Shown: one piece after another, positions 17,867 to 27,048 of the stretch
How positions within the stretch are numbered: the first letter of the stretch is position 1
Layout: each line of letters starts with the position of its first letter
DNA from: G963663615 sp963663615
GTDB lineage: Bacteria > Bacteroidota > Ignavibacteria > Ignavibacteriales > Melioribacteraceae
DNA length: 64,000 nucleotides
NCBI GenBank assembly: GCA_963663615.1
Contig: OY760517.1
Location: 558,001 to 622,000 of the forward strand
Reading direction: 5' to 3'
The notes under the pieces: model-generated
The model's input: the letters and a program-made list of their open reading frames with translations, nothing else
What the model was told of the DNA's origin: nothing
Databases searched by the model: none
Program-made: the position numbers and the translations under genes

Positions 17867-18942
17867 TCAATCCTGTTATTGTTTAGTCGGTTTACGGATA
17901 ACACGCCAATATAAAGCATTACAATTATTTGCAAAGGGTGTAATAATGTATTTATTACGATATTTTGTTTCGAGGGTAACGACTGAAATATTCGTGCCAG
18001 CAAAATGATAGCTGTAATCAAAATAAATTTATAGCTTAAAAGTGCCATCACAAAAGGAGCTAGAAAAGTAACTGCAAAAAAGAGTAGTAACATATAAAAC
18101 AGCATTGCAGGAATTTCAAATCCCGGGAAAAAGTTTTTGGCAAAGCCATTTACTCCTTCATTAAAACCGGAATACATTTTACAAAAAACAGTATTATCTC
18201 CAAGTGTTGTTATGATTTTGTATCCTTTTCTCTTAAGTATTTTTGCGAAAGCCATATCCTCAACAACCTGATCTTTTACAGCTGCATGTCCGCCAATCTG
18301 TTTATAAGTTTCCGTCTTAAAAAGTATAAATTGCCCGTTTGCTGCAGCAAAAGAAGGGTTCTTAAACCATAGTACAAATTTTAGTGGTAAGAAATTAAGC
18401 AGTAACCAGTTAACAAGTGGTATAGTTAGCCATGAACCAAATCCGCTTATTTGTTGTGTTGAAAATGATGATAGCATATCAAGATTATATTCTTGCATGT
18501 ACCTGATTGCATTGGATATAGCGGACGAGTCAAGTATTACATCTGCATCAATAAAAAGTAAATATTCACCTTTTGCCTCGTTGGATAACTGATTACATGC
18601 CCAGTTTTTACCAAGCCATGTTTCAGGCAATAGGACACCTGAAAGGAGTCTTGATTTTGTTACATCAGAAAATTTGTTAACAATTGTTGCGGTGTTATCA
18701 TTTGAATTATCATCTAATACAATAATTTCGAGGTTTTGGTAATTTTGTGAGCTGAGACTATTTAGTAAATTGGGAATATTGCGTTCTTCATTTCGTGCAG
18801 GTATTAGCACAGAGACAAATGGTTCGTCATTTAGCTTAATATTACTGTTTTTAATTCGGGGTGCAGTTAACCAGTTAAATAGGGATATGCCCAAAAAAAG
18901 TATGTTAAATAACAACAATATGTAGAAAAAAATATCCAACAT
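17833..18942 (-). CDS. Family 2 glycosyltransferase, CruC-like
   Basis: A 369-residue membrane-bound GT-A enzyme. One N-terminal helix is followed by the catalytic domain with VLIPARNEERNIPNLL, IIVLDDNSNDNT and the metal-binding LFIDADVIL. The motif VVEDMAFAKILKRKGYK follows, and hydrophobic segments lie at the C-terminus. In Chlorobi, CruC glucosylates hydroxy-gamma-carotene, and the position beside cruF and an acyltransferase gene points to the same step here. The sugar cannot be read from the sequence. Confidence 0.82.
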   Translation of the reverse strand: MLDIFFYILLLFNILFLGISLFNWLTAPRIKNSNIKLNDEPFVSVLIPARNEERNIPNLLNSLSSQNYQNLEIIVLDDNSNDNTATIVNKFSDVTKSRLLSGVLLPETWLGKNWACNQLSNEAKGEYLLFIDADVILDSSAISNAIRYMQEYNLDMLSSFSTQQISGFGSWLTIPLVNWLLLNFLPLKFVLWFKNPSFAAANGQFILFKTETYKQIGGHAAVKDQVVEDMAFAKILKRKGYKIITTLGDNTVFCKMYSGFNEGVNGFAKNFFPGFEIPAMLFYMLLLFFAVTFLAPFVMALLSYKFILITAIILLARIFQSLPSKQNIVINTLLHPLQIIVMLYIGVLSVNRLNNNRIEWKGRNITKNN

Positions 18943-19598
18943 TAAAAAAGATTATTTTCCGGTTCGGGGTTACTAAAAATATACTTGTTGAGTAAATCTA
19001 CATTAAGCTGAAACTCTTTTACATAATATTCGTATTCGCTGGCAACAATTGAGGCAGGCAGAGGTTTACCTGCTCTGGACAATATTGCAGGGTGCTTTTT
19101 ATTGTAAAATTGAGTTTTGAATGCCATTGGTAAAATTATTGTGTCAGGCTTCAATGAGTTTGCGAAAAAAGCCAAACCGTTTTTAACCGAAAGTTTGGGC
19201 TTTTCAAAGGGTTCTATTTCTCCCTGGGGGTATATTACCGCAAAGTTTCCTGTGTTATCTGTAATTTCTTTTAAGTAGTCTCTCGTCTCGATAATACTTT
19301 TCCGGTTGCCGGGGTTAATTGAAAAAGCACCAACTTTAGTAAAAAATTTGATTTTCTCAAGTTCAGCTTCAAGCATCATCAAATGGATTTTACGGTTGAT
19401 ACGCGGACGAGTAATAAAATCGATAAAAAAGCCATCCCACCAGCTAATATGGTTTGGAGTGATAAGTAAAGCTTGTTTTTTATCAATCTCTGGTAATTCA
19501 TTAATTAAATAAAATGCGGAAAAATTATTTCTTAATATTCTACCGATGTATATGTTATACAATAAACGGGCATATTTTTTATGATTTGCCTTTATCAT
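18942..19598 (-). CDS. PlsC-like acyltransferase, CruD-like
   Basis: A 218-residue lysophospholipid-acyltransferase-fold protein. The catalytic H(x)4D is in NHISWWDGFFID, and YPQGEIEPFEKP replaces the usual FPEGTR block. In Chlorobi, CruD acylates the sugar of carotenoid glycosides; the overlap by one base with both the desaturase and the glycosyltransferase genes supports that role. General phospholipid synthesis is the alternative, but the operon context argues against it. Confidence 0.82.
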   Translation of the reverse strand: MIKANHKKYARLLYNIYIGRILRNNFSAFYLINELPEIDKKQALLITPNHISWWDGFFIDFITRPRINRKIHLMMLEAELEKIKFFTKVGAFSINPGNRKSIIETRDYLKEITDNTGNFAVIYPQGEIEPFEKPKLSVKNGLAFFANSLKPDTIILPMAFKTQFYNKKHPAILSRAGKPLPASIVASEYEYYVKEFQLNVDLLNKYIFSNPEPENNLF

Positions 19599-21094
19599 TA
19601 TTTAACACCGTAATCCTTTTTTAGCATATCAGTGGCAATCTTGCCCGAAAGCAATACCAGGGGAATGCCTCCACCCGGGTGTGCACTTCCACCTGTAAAA
19701 TACAATCCCTTGTATTTGGAGGATTTGTTCGGTTGTCGTAAAAAGGCAGCCATCTTGTTGTTTGATGAAATACCATATAAACTACCGCCTGATGAGCAAG
19801 TTTTCCTTTCAATATCTATGGGCGAAAGTATTTGTTCGTAAACAATATTTTCTTCAATACTGGTGTTTAGTATGCTATCAATTTTTACAACTATGTTTTT
19901 GCGAGCCTGCACAATTTGTTCATCCCAGTTTTGACCATTACTGTATGGAGCATTTATCATAACAAACCAGTTTTCCATCCCTTCAGGTGCGTCTTTATTA
20001 TTAAGCTTTTGCGAAATATAGATATATACTGTTGGCTCAGTTGGACAGACTTTGTGATCGAAAATTTCTGTGAACTCGTTTTTGTAATTGTTGGAAAAGA
20101 AAATATTATGTGCTTCAAGATCAGGGAATTGTCGATTAATGCCCCAATAAAATACCAGTGCCGAAGAAGATGGCTCTATTTTGTTGTAACGTTTTGCCAT
20201 TCCGCCCGAACTATCTCTCAGCAAATTGTTATAAGTTAATTTAACATCGGAGTTTGAAATTACATTGCTGAATGGGTGCCAGGTGTCATCATGTAGCCTT
20301 ATGCCTGTTATATTCGAATAACTGGTAGTAATTTCTTTTACTTCGGAATCGAACTGGAAGTTTACTCCGGTTTCTTTTGCAAGCTTGTAAAGTGCATTAC
20401 TAACTGAGCGGATACCTCCCTTAACTGAATACCCGCCAAGATTATACTCAACATGTTGTATAATATTAAGTGTTGCAGGTGCCTTAAATGGATTTGATCC
20501 GTTATAGGTTGCGTATCGGTCGAATAGTTGTATTAGTTTCGGGTTTTTAAAATAAGAGCTGTTAGCACTGTGCATTGAACGCATTGAATCAATTTTATTG
20601 ATTTGCAGTAAAGTAGAGAGTGCCTGTTTGCTAAAAATAGTGCTAAGCTGGTTTATACCTTTAAACAGGAATAACTCAGCTGTAAGTTCATATATCTTTT
20701 TAGAGTATTCGAGATATTTTAACAGAGCAGATGTATCAGTCCCCAGGATATGGTATAATTCATCAGCAAGTTTGTTTAAGTTACTCCAGGCAGTAATTGT
20801 TGTTCCATCATCCCAGAAGTATTTATTTAGAACATCAAGCTTAACAAATTCAAGATAATCGTTAATATCCTTGCCACAGTAATTAAACAAATCTTCAAGT
20901 ACAAAAGGCATAGTTAGCAGGGAAGGACCAGTATCAAATCTGAAACCATTACTTTTGATTTCACCGGCTTTGCCACCCCACGTATCCGTCTTTTCAAAAA
21001 GGGTAACCTCAAATCCGGCATTTGCTGCATAAATGGCTGCTGAGAGTCCGCCTAATCCTGAACCAATTACTACTGTTTTTTTATTTTTGTCCAT
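19598..21094 (-). CDS. crtD: CrtD-like carotenoid 3,4-desaturase (CrtI family)
   Basis: A 498-residue FAD-dependent desaturase. The dinucleotide-binding motif VVIGSGLGGLSAAIYAANAG is at the N-terminus, then FDTGPSLLTMP and, at the C-terminus, TGGSAHPGGGIPLVLLSGK. I choose ATG 21094 over 21130 because the longer form puts 12 residues before the FAD motif and overlaps the previous gene further. A second, separate CrtI gene lies in the same operon, so this paralogue more likely acts on a hydroxylated end group (CrtD role) than on phytoene. The exact substrate is inferred. Confidence 0.85.
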   Translation of the reverse strand: MDKNKKTVVIGSGLGGLSAAIYAANAGFEVTLFEKTDTWGGKAGEIKSNGFRFDTGPSLLTMPFVLEDLFNYCGKDINDYLEFVKLDVLNKYFWDDGTTITAWSNLNKLADELYHILGTDTSALLKYLEYSKKIYELTAELFLFKGINQLSTIFSKQALSTLLQINKIDSMRSMHSANSSYFKNPKLIQLFDRYATYNGSNPFKAPATLNIIQHVEYNLGGYSVKGGIRSVSNALYKLAKETGVNFQFDSEVKEITTSYSNITGIRLHDDTWHPFSNVISNSDVKLTYNNLLRDSSGGMAKRYNKIEPSSSALVFYWGINRQFPDLEAHNIFFSNNYKNEFTEIFDHKVCPTEPTVYIYISQKLNNKDAPEGMENWFVMINAPYSNGQNWDEQIVQARKNIVVKIDSILNTSIEENIVYEQILSPIDIERKTCSSGGSLYGISSNNKMAAFLRQPNKSSKYKGLYFTGGSAHPGGGIPLVLLSGKIATDMLKKDYGVK

Positions 21095-21756
21095 ATATCC
21101 CTGGCTGCAAGATAAATTAACAAATACCATGAGAGCATTGAATATGAATATATAAAATCTTCAACAGGAATGCTTGTAATTCTGTATCCAATAATAACAT
21201 CCGGGTTATAACTAACAATCGGAATGGAAGTAAGAATATAATTAACAACAAAAAATGGAACAAACGAAAATAGCATGTATATCCAATAGTGTGAAGATTT
21301 TAAGATAGATGGATAGAAAATTGTTGCTGTTACAAAAAATGCAATTGCAACCCAAATTACAATTTGTGTGTAAGCTGTTTCAAATATAAGTAATGCAATA
21401 AATGCCGGAATAACAGCTACCGACAAGTTAAAGTATATATTGAATGGCAACTCACGCTTTGGCAGGTAGTATGAAATTGTTTCATAAAGGAATATGCATG
21501 CATATGGAATTGCAAGAAAAAAAAGTAGCTCTTCCAGAGGCAGAAACATAAATTTTAGTTTAAATGTATGTGCGGGACTAAATGACCAATGTTTATGAAT
21601 TGTTGCATAGATGTCCCAAATTATAAATCCTCCTCCGGCAAAAAGCAACGATACAATAAAAGCTGGTATCCTTTTATAGAATTGAAGTTTCTTGTCAAAA
21701 CTTAGCACAAGAGGAAAGAAAATTACAGCGATATTTATCCATAAATAGGTACTCAT
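21070..21756 (-). CDS. crtYcd: CrtYcd-type heterodimer-fused lycopene cyclase
   Basis: A 228-residue membrane protein made of two repeated lycopene-cyclase units. The two acidic motifs LPLEELLFF and IPVEDFIYSY, one per half, are the expected catalytic signatures, and six or seven hydrophobic helices are seen. It forms beta-ionone rings on lycopene. With cruF present, cyclisation at one end only (gamma-carotene type) is the likely outcome. Its start overlaps the upstream unknown gene by four bases and its stop overlaps crtD by 25. Confidence 0.85.
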   Translation of the reverse strand: MSTYLWINIAVIFFPLVLSFDKKLQFYKRIPAFIVSLLFAGGGFIIWDIYATIHKHWSFSPAHTFKLKFMFLPLEELLFFLAIPYACIFLYETISYYLPKRELPFNIYFNLSVAVIPAFIALLIFETAYTQIVIWVAIAFFVTATIFYPSILKSSHYWIYMLFSFVPFFVVNYILTSIPIVSYNPDVIIGYRITSIPVEDFIYSYSMLSWYLLIYLAARDIWTKIKKQ

Positions 21757-22325
21757 TTTTTAACTAATAGTAAAACATTTGTCAATTCCGAAATGTCTTC
21801 CTGTTTGGTATGACCGGATTTTATTAAAAACTCGGCTATTCCTTTTTGTGTATTAAAATCAACAAATTTGTAGTCCGCATTTTTCAGTAGTGAAATAATA
21901 ACAACAGCATCAATTTTTTCCTCCTCCTGCCAACCTAAAAAAGCCGGTATATAGTAAAGTACAGAGAACCTCATAAACCTTATCTCAAGCGAGTTGGGTG
22001 CTTTATCAACAGCCTTTGAAAGTATTTCCATTGATTCGTTAAAGTAATTATATTTTGCAAGGGGCCAAAAGGCATGTTTCGACTTTAAGGCTACATAGCT
22101 ACCATAGTACCCCAATATTACCGGAGGATAATCTGAAATAGTATCACCAAAATTATTTGCAATTATCTGTTCAAGAGTATCCAGACTCTCTTCGCTTTCG
22201 ATTGAGCGATAGTAGGTTACTCTAATTTTATCCAGCAGATCCATATCAACATTGGTATAAGCCGAATCGGGATTTGCATACAGTGCAGTTGTAAGCAGCA
22301 ACAATATATAAAATATGTATTTCAT
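21753..22325 (-). CDS. Exported protein of unknown function in the carotenoid operon
   Basis: A 190-residue protein with a signal peptide (cleavage near LYAN) and a helical body. The stretch from about residue 85 (YFNESMEILSKAVDKAPNSL) resembles one or two TPR-like repeats. No enzymatic motif is seen. It is wedged between crtB (three-base gap) and the cyclase gene (four-base overlap), so it is translated with the pathway. It may be a periplasmic partner in pigment assembly or transport, but this is only inference from position. Confidence 0.72.
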   Translation of the reverse strand: MKYIFYILLLLTTALYANPDSAYTNVDMDLLDKIRVTYYRSIESEESLDTLEQIIANNFGDTISDYPPVILGYYGSYVALKSKHAFWPLAKYNYFNESMEILSKAVDKAPNSLEIRFMRFSVLYYIPAFLGWQEEEKIDAVVIISLLKNADYKFVDFNTQKGIAEFLIKSGHTKQEDISELTNVLLLVKK

Positions 22326-22328
22326 GGA

Positions 22329-23174
22329 TCAGGTAGTTTCCAATAGTTTAACTTCAACAAACGATCTTAATAATAGAGCTATTTTTTTAGGATTGGAGAT
22401 TCGAACTCTTTCCTTGAGCAACTTTTTAATATCAGTTCGTTTTATCTTCCTGAATAGAAACTGGTAGCAAAGAAATGCACTGTAAACTCCAAGCTTGGCA
22501 CCTGATGGTAATTGTTTAATACCTTTAAGAGCTTCAATAAATTCCCTATCAACTTCATCTTCAAGCTTTTGTTTGTTTGCGTCGTTAATATATTCTGTAC
22601 CTGTTGCTCCAGGCAAATAAATTCTGCCACGTTCATCAATATCACTTTTAATATCACGTAGGAAATTTACCTTCTGGAATGCCGAACCTAACATTTGTGC
22701 AGGGTATTCAAGCTTTTTATACATTTCATGGTTTCCGTTAACAAACACATAAAGGCACATTAAACCAACTGCCTCGGCAGAGCCAAAGATGTAGTTATCG
22801 TAATCATCCCTGTCATAGGAAGAGTTATAAAGGTCTCGTTCCATACTATTGAGGAAAGCATTTATCAATGAATGGTCAATGTTAAATTCTCTAACCGTGT
22901 GCTGGAAAGCATTTATTACCGGATTAGTTGATATACCGGTTTTTATCGCTCTGAATGTTTCGTTGCGAAAATCATCAAGTAACTGTTTTTTATCCCAGTC
23001 ATGAAATGTATCAACTATTTCATCTGCGAGGCGTACGTAGCCGTAAATAGCATATACCGGATCACGAAATTCCTTGCTAAAAACCCTTATCCCCAAACTA
23101 AAAGAGGTACTATACAAATTTGTTAGGGCTTTGCTAAGTTTAAAAGACGAATGATTATACAGTGCTAAACTCAT
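22329..23174 (-). CDS. crtB: Phytoene synthase
   Basis: Joins two geranylgeranyl diphosphates to 15-cis-phytoene; 281 residues, slightly shorter than average. Both Asp-rich substrate/Mg motifs are present: RLADEIVDTF (D51, D55) and NFLRDIKSDIDERGRIYLP. The family stretch YSTSFSLGIRVFSKE at the N-terminus also fits. It overlaps the crtI stop by 20 bases. No geranylgeranyl-diphosphate synthase gene (crtE) is in the operon, so the precursor must come from elsewhere. Confidence 0.95.
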   Translation of the reverse strand: MSLALYNHSSFKLSKALTNLYSTSFSLGIRVFSKEFRDPVYAIYGYVRLADEIVDTFHDWDKKQLLDDFRNETFRAIKTGISTNPVINAFQHTVREFNIDHSLINAFLNSMERDLYNSSYDRDDYDNYIFGSAEAVGLMCLYVFVNGNHEMYKKLEYPAQMLGSAFQKVNFLRDIKSDIDERGRIYLPGATGTEYINDANKQKLEDEVDREFIEALKGIKQLPSGAKLGVYSAFLCYQFLFRKIKRTDIKKLLKERVRISNPKKIALLLRSFVEVKLLETT

Positions 23175-24633
23175 TTACAATCCTCTCTGTTACTAATTTC
23201 GAACTAATTATTACCATCGGTAAACCGGTGCCAGGTGTTGTGGAGGCACCTACATAATAAAGATTTGCAAATTTCTCGTCCTTGTTTTTAGGACGGAATG
23301 CACCAACCTGGTTAATATCGTGTGCAAGACCCAGACCAGAGCCTTTGTAAAGATTAAACATTTTAGACCATTCAACAGGGGTTAATATGGTCTCTGTTAC
23401 CTTGTTGGCTTTTAGATCATAATTAACTCTTTCTGAAAGATCAGTGATTATATTATCTGCCAGCTCATGCTTGTCTGACCAGTCATTTTTATACCGTAAG
23501 TCGGGTACCGGACAAAGTATATAGATGTTTTCACAACCCTCGGGAGCGGTTTCAGGATCGCTTTTGGAAAGTACATTAACGTAATAGTAAGGTTTCTGCG
23601 GACTAATAGAGGTTGTAAAAATTGTATCGGCATACCCACGGAAGTTACTACCAAGAAAGTAATTATGGTGCATAAGCTTGTCAACTTTTCCCTTTATTCC
23701 AAGGTATATTGTAAATGGAGCAAGTGTCCAGTGCATTTTATCAAGTTTGGTTTCCTTAAATGAAGGTCGCTTCATTACCTGTCCGCGAAACGAAGCAGCA
23801 TCAGAATTGGAAACAAAGATATCTGCGGTATAAATTTTCCCGTTTTTATCAACTACGCTGGCAAGGGAGCCATTTACATTATTGAATCCGGTAATTTCAG
23901 TGTTATAATGTATTTTTACGTTCCACTCATCCAAAACTTTAATTATTTCCTCAACCAGTTTGTACATTCCACCCTTAACTTTCCAGTAACCGTTGTGCTT
24001 CATTTCAGTGTAGTTAAGGAGCGAATATATAGCTGGTGTTTTGAATGGTGTTGCACCAAGGAAAAAGGCAACCAACGAAAAAATGATTCTGGCTTCTTCC
24101 GAGGAGAATGTTTTTTCTACCTCACTCCACATAGTTTTGAAGAGGTAAGGAAGGTGTTTCATGGGTACAGTGGTTAGCTTTAAAATATACTTTAGCATAC
24201 CATCAAAATTGGAGCGAACAACTTTATCTTCGGTATCATGGAAAAACTGTCCGGCACGTTTTAGGTACTTTTCTGCTTTCTTTGCAAGGTCTGGTTCAAT
24301 ATCAGCAAATTCAGCCTCAAGTTTTTGAAGGTCTTTCCAAATAACTCGCGGTTTTTCCTTGCCTTCAAAATAAACTTGGTAAAGAGGATCAAGCTCCTCC
24401 ATTGTAACCGGAACATCTCTTTCAATAGATGAAAATAATTCATCCAGTTCATAAGTCATACTCATAAAAGAAGGACCAAGATCAAATTTGAAACCTTCCT
24501 TTTCAAGAATATTTAGTCTGCCACCCGGTGTACTATGCTTTTCGAGTATTTCTACTTCGTAACCAGCATGTCTTAGTCTTAACGCTGTTGAGAGTCCGCC
24601 TAAACCGGCACCTATAATAATTGCTTTCTTCAT
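23155..24633 (-). CDS. crtI: Phytoene desaturase
   Basis: A 492-residue FAD enzyme that desaturates phytoene to lycopene or neurosporene. It has AIIIGAGLGGLSTALRLRHAG at the N-terminus, FDLGPSFMSM and the C-terminal signature YVGASTTPGTGLPMVIISSKL. It is the first gene of the nine-gene operon; the 226-base upstream region is shared with the divergent S46 peptidase gene and should hold the operon promoter, but I could not place it. The sister desaturase at 19598-21094 lies downstream. Confidence 0.95.
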   Translation of the reverse strand: MKKAIIIGAGLGGLSTALRLRHAGYEVEILEKHSTPGGRLNILEKEGFKFDLGPSFMSMTYELDELFSSIERDVPVTMEELDPLYQVYFEGKEKPRVIWKDLQKLEAEFADIEPDLAKKAEKYLKRAGQFFHDTEDKVVRSNFDGMLKYILKLTTVPMKHLPYLFKTMWSEVEKTFSSEEARIIFSLVAFFLGATPFKTPAIYSLLNYTEMKHNGYWKVKGGMYKLVEEIIKVLDEWNVKIHYNTEITGFNNVNGSLASVVDKNGKIYTADIFVSNSDAASFRGQVMKRPSFKETKLDKMHWTLAPFTIYLGIKGKVDKLMHHNYFLGSNFRGYADTIFTTSISPQKPYYYVNVLSKSDPETAPEGCENIYILCPVPDLRYKNDWSDKHELADNIITDLSERVNYDLKANKVTETILTPVEWSKMFNLYKGSGLGLAHDINQVGAFRPKNKDEKFANLYYVGASTTPGTGLPMVIISSKLVTERIVNEFSTV

Positions 24634-24789
24634 TCTTCTCTATTGGTGTTTGCTTATATAATTTAAACTGAAATTATAACGTATGAGTTTCTTTAATAAA
24701 ATAATATTATGCATTAGTGAATTGCACGTATTGTCTTATTTTTGTAGCCGAACCGTACAACATACCCTAAAAGTTCCAGAATTAGTTCA

Positions 24790-24819
24790 TTCACATTTAA
24801 AATATTTTATGTAGTTTTG
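24790..24819 (+). promoter_or_regulatory. Candidate promoter of the S46 peptidase gene
   Basis: TTCACA (24790-24795), a 16-base spacer and TAGTTTTG (24812-24819) match the TAnnTTTG promoter class seen at rplM. It lies 41 bases before the ATG. Confidence 0.45.
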
Positions 24820-24859
24820 CAGTATCAATTTCTGTATTTAAAAAGGAAGTAGGGAAAAG

Positions 24860-27031
24860 ATGAAAAACAAAAGCCTAAAAAACAGGTTAATTATTGTGTT
24901 TACTGTATTGGTAATTGCAGTTAGCAGTTTGTACATGGCTTTACCTGCTGAAGGAATGTACCCTTTAAGCGAAATATCGAACATTGATTTGGTAGGGGCA
25001 GGTTTAAAAATTGACCCGATGGAAGTATATAATCCTGAAGGTGTTAGTCTTATTGATGCACTTGTGAACGTTGGTGGTTGTACAGGTTCTTTTGTTTCAG
25101 CAGAGGGACTAATAGTAACCAATCATCATTGTGCATTTGGAGCAATAAATAATGCCAGCACAACAGAGAATAATTATCTTGAAAATGGTTTTTGGGCTGA
25201 AAGCAGAGAAAAAGAAATTCCTGCACGAGGTACTAATGTTAAAATAACCGAGTCTTATGAAGATGTGAGCGAAAAAGTGCTTGCAGTTGTTGAAAACGTA
25301 ACTGATCCGGTGAAGCGTATTGAAATGATTGATGCAATAATAGAAGAACTTGAAGCGTCTGAATCTGATGTGGAAAATTCAATTGAAGCAAAAGTTTCGG
25401 AAATGTTTACCGGCAAAACATATATACTTTTCAGGTACAGGGTTATAAATGATGTTAGACTTGTATATGCTCCACCAAGAAAAATTGGAGAATTTGGCGG
25501 TGAAAGTGATAACTGGGTTTGGCCTCGTCATACCGGTGACTTTACCTTTATGCGTGCCTATGTTGCACCCGATGGTTCTGCTGCCAAATACAGCGATGAT
25601 AATGTACCTTTCACACCTAATAAACATTTACAGGTAAACCCCAAAGGTGTTAATGAGGATGATTTTGTTTTTATACTTGGTTATCCGGCACGTACCTATC
25701 GTCATAAATCATCATTTTTCCTCGAATATCAAAATGAAATACAACTGCCATATATTCAGGAATTGTTCGCAGATCTAATTGATATTTTGGAGCAGTTGAG
25801 CGAGGAGAGTGTTGAAAACCAGCTTAAATATGCTACCTCAATTAAACGTCTGGCTAATACGGAAAAAAATTATCGTGGTAAAATGAAAGGTATTCGCCGT
25901 CTTTCTCTTGTTGATAAAAAGAAAGCTGAAGAAGAAGAGCTAAAGTCGTTTATTAATTCCTCCGATGACCGCAAGGAAGAATATGGTAACATATTTAACC
26001 AGCTTGAAGATGTTTACAACAAGAAGATGGAAATTGGATATGCCTACTGGTGGACAAGAATTGGTTTCAGATACTCGGGTATTCTTAACAATATTGATAA
26101 AATGATTGAGTACGCCGAACAAATGGCATTACCCGAAGACCAGAGAGAAAGCAAGTTTACTGGTGAAAAAGCTACAGGTGTTGCTGACAGATTAAAACTA
26201 TGGGCTGCAAGCTTCGATGCTGATAAGGAATATATGTTTTTCGATAAATTTATTAGTGATGCCGCTACTTTCGAAGGTAATTCTGAAGTTACTGCTGTAA
26301 CCTCGCGTTTGGGTAATGAAAACGATACCGCCGTTTTGGTTGAAGCTTTACTAAAAGATTTTGAACCGGGTGAAAATAACATTATTACCAAACTAATGGA
26401 AAAAGAGCCGAAAGAAATTCTAAAAAGTAATAATGAGCTTGTTGAACTTGTTCGAGAGCTTAGAGAACTGAAAGAAAATATTTCCGAACAGGATGAAACA
26501 ATCAAGGCGGAGTTAACTAAAATTTACGCCTCTTTTACCGAAGCGAAAAAAGAATGGAAAAAAACCGAGTTTATTCCTGATGCAAACAGAACTTTACGCC
26601 TTACTTATGGTTATATAAAAGGGTATTCACCTGCTGATGCGGTTTATTACTCACCTGTTACAACTCTTGATGGTGTTATTGAAAAGAGCTATATGGGTGG
26701 TGATTATAAAATACCTGAAAAGTTAAGAGAGTTGTACGAAGCTGAAGATTACGGTATGTTTAAGGACCCAAATACTGGTTCGGTGCCGGTTGCACTGCTT
26801 TACAATACCGATACTTCAGGTGGAAACTCCGGCTCACCAATTTTGGATGCTTACGGAAATTTGGTTGGTGTTAACTTCGACAGAGCTTTTGATGCTACTA
26901 TTAACGATTTTGCCTGGGATGATGATTATAGCCGTTCAATTGGTGTTGATATCCGTTATGTGTTATGGATTACACAAAAATATGGCGGTGCTGATATTCT
27001 CCTTAGTGAAATGGGAATTAACAATAAATAA
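24860..27031 (+). CDS. S46 family dipeptidyl-peptidase, DPP11-like
   Basis: A 723-residue periplasmic or surface serine peptidase that removes N-terminal dipeptides. It has a signal peptide, the chymotrypsin-like His motif VTNHHCAFGA (H89/H90) and the nucleophile motif SGGNSGSP (S657). In S46 enzymes the residue 18 after the Ser separates specificities: Gly in DPP7 (hydrophobic P1), Arg in DPP11 (Asp/Glu P1). Here it is Arg675, in NFDRAFD, so acidic P1 preference is expected. The ATG follows GGGAAAAG. The mscS gene starts 17 bases downstream. Confidence 0.93.
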   Translation: MKNKSLKNRLIIVFTVLVIAVSSLYMALPAEGMYPLSEISNIDLVGAGLKIDPMEVYNPEGVSLIDALVNVGGCTGSFVSAEGLIVTNHHCAFGAINNASTTENNYLENGFWAESREKEIPARGTNVKITESYEDVSEKVLAVVENVTDPVKRIEMIDAIIEELEASESDVENSIEAKVSEMFTGKTYILFRYRVINDVRLVYAPPRKIGEFGGESDNWVWPRHTGDFTFMRAYVAPDGSAAKYSDDNVPFTPNKHLQVNPKGVNEDDFVFILGYPARTYRHKSSFFLEYQNEIQLPYIQELFADLIDILEQLSEESVENQLKYATSIKRLANTEKNYRGKMKGIRRLSLVDKKKAEEEELKSFINSSDDRKEEYGNIFNQLEDVYNKKMEIGYAYWWTRIGFRYSGILNNIDKMIEYAEQMALPEDQRESKFTGEKATGVADRLKLWAASFDADKEYMFFDKFISDAATFEGNSEVTAVTSRLGNENDTAVLVEALLKDFEPGENNIITKLMEKEPKEILKSNNELVELVRELRELKENISEQDETIKAELTKIYASFTEAKKEWKKTEFIPDANRTLRLTYGYIKGYSPADAVYYSPVTTLDGVIEKSYMGGDYKIPEKLRELYEAEDYGMFKDPNTGSVPVALLYNTDTSGGNSGSPILDAYGNLVGVNFDRAFDATINDFAWDDDYSRSIGVDIRYVLWITQKYGGADILLSEMGINNK

Positions 27032-27048
27032 TTTATACGGGAAAAAGT

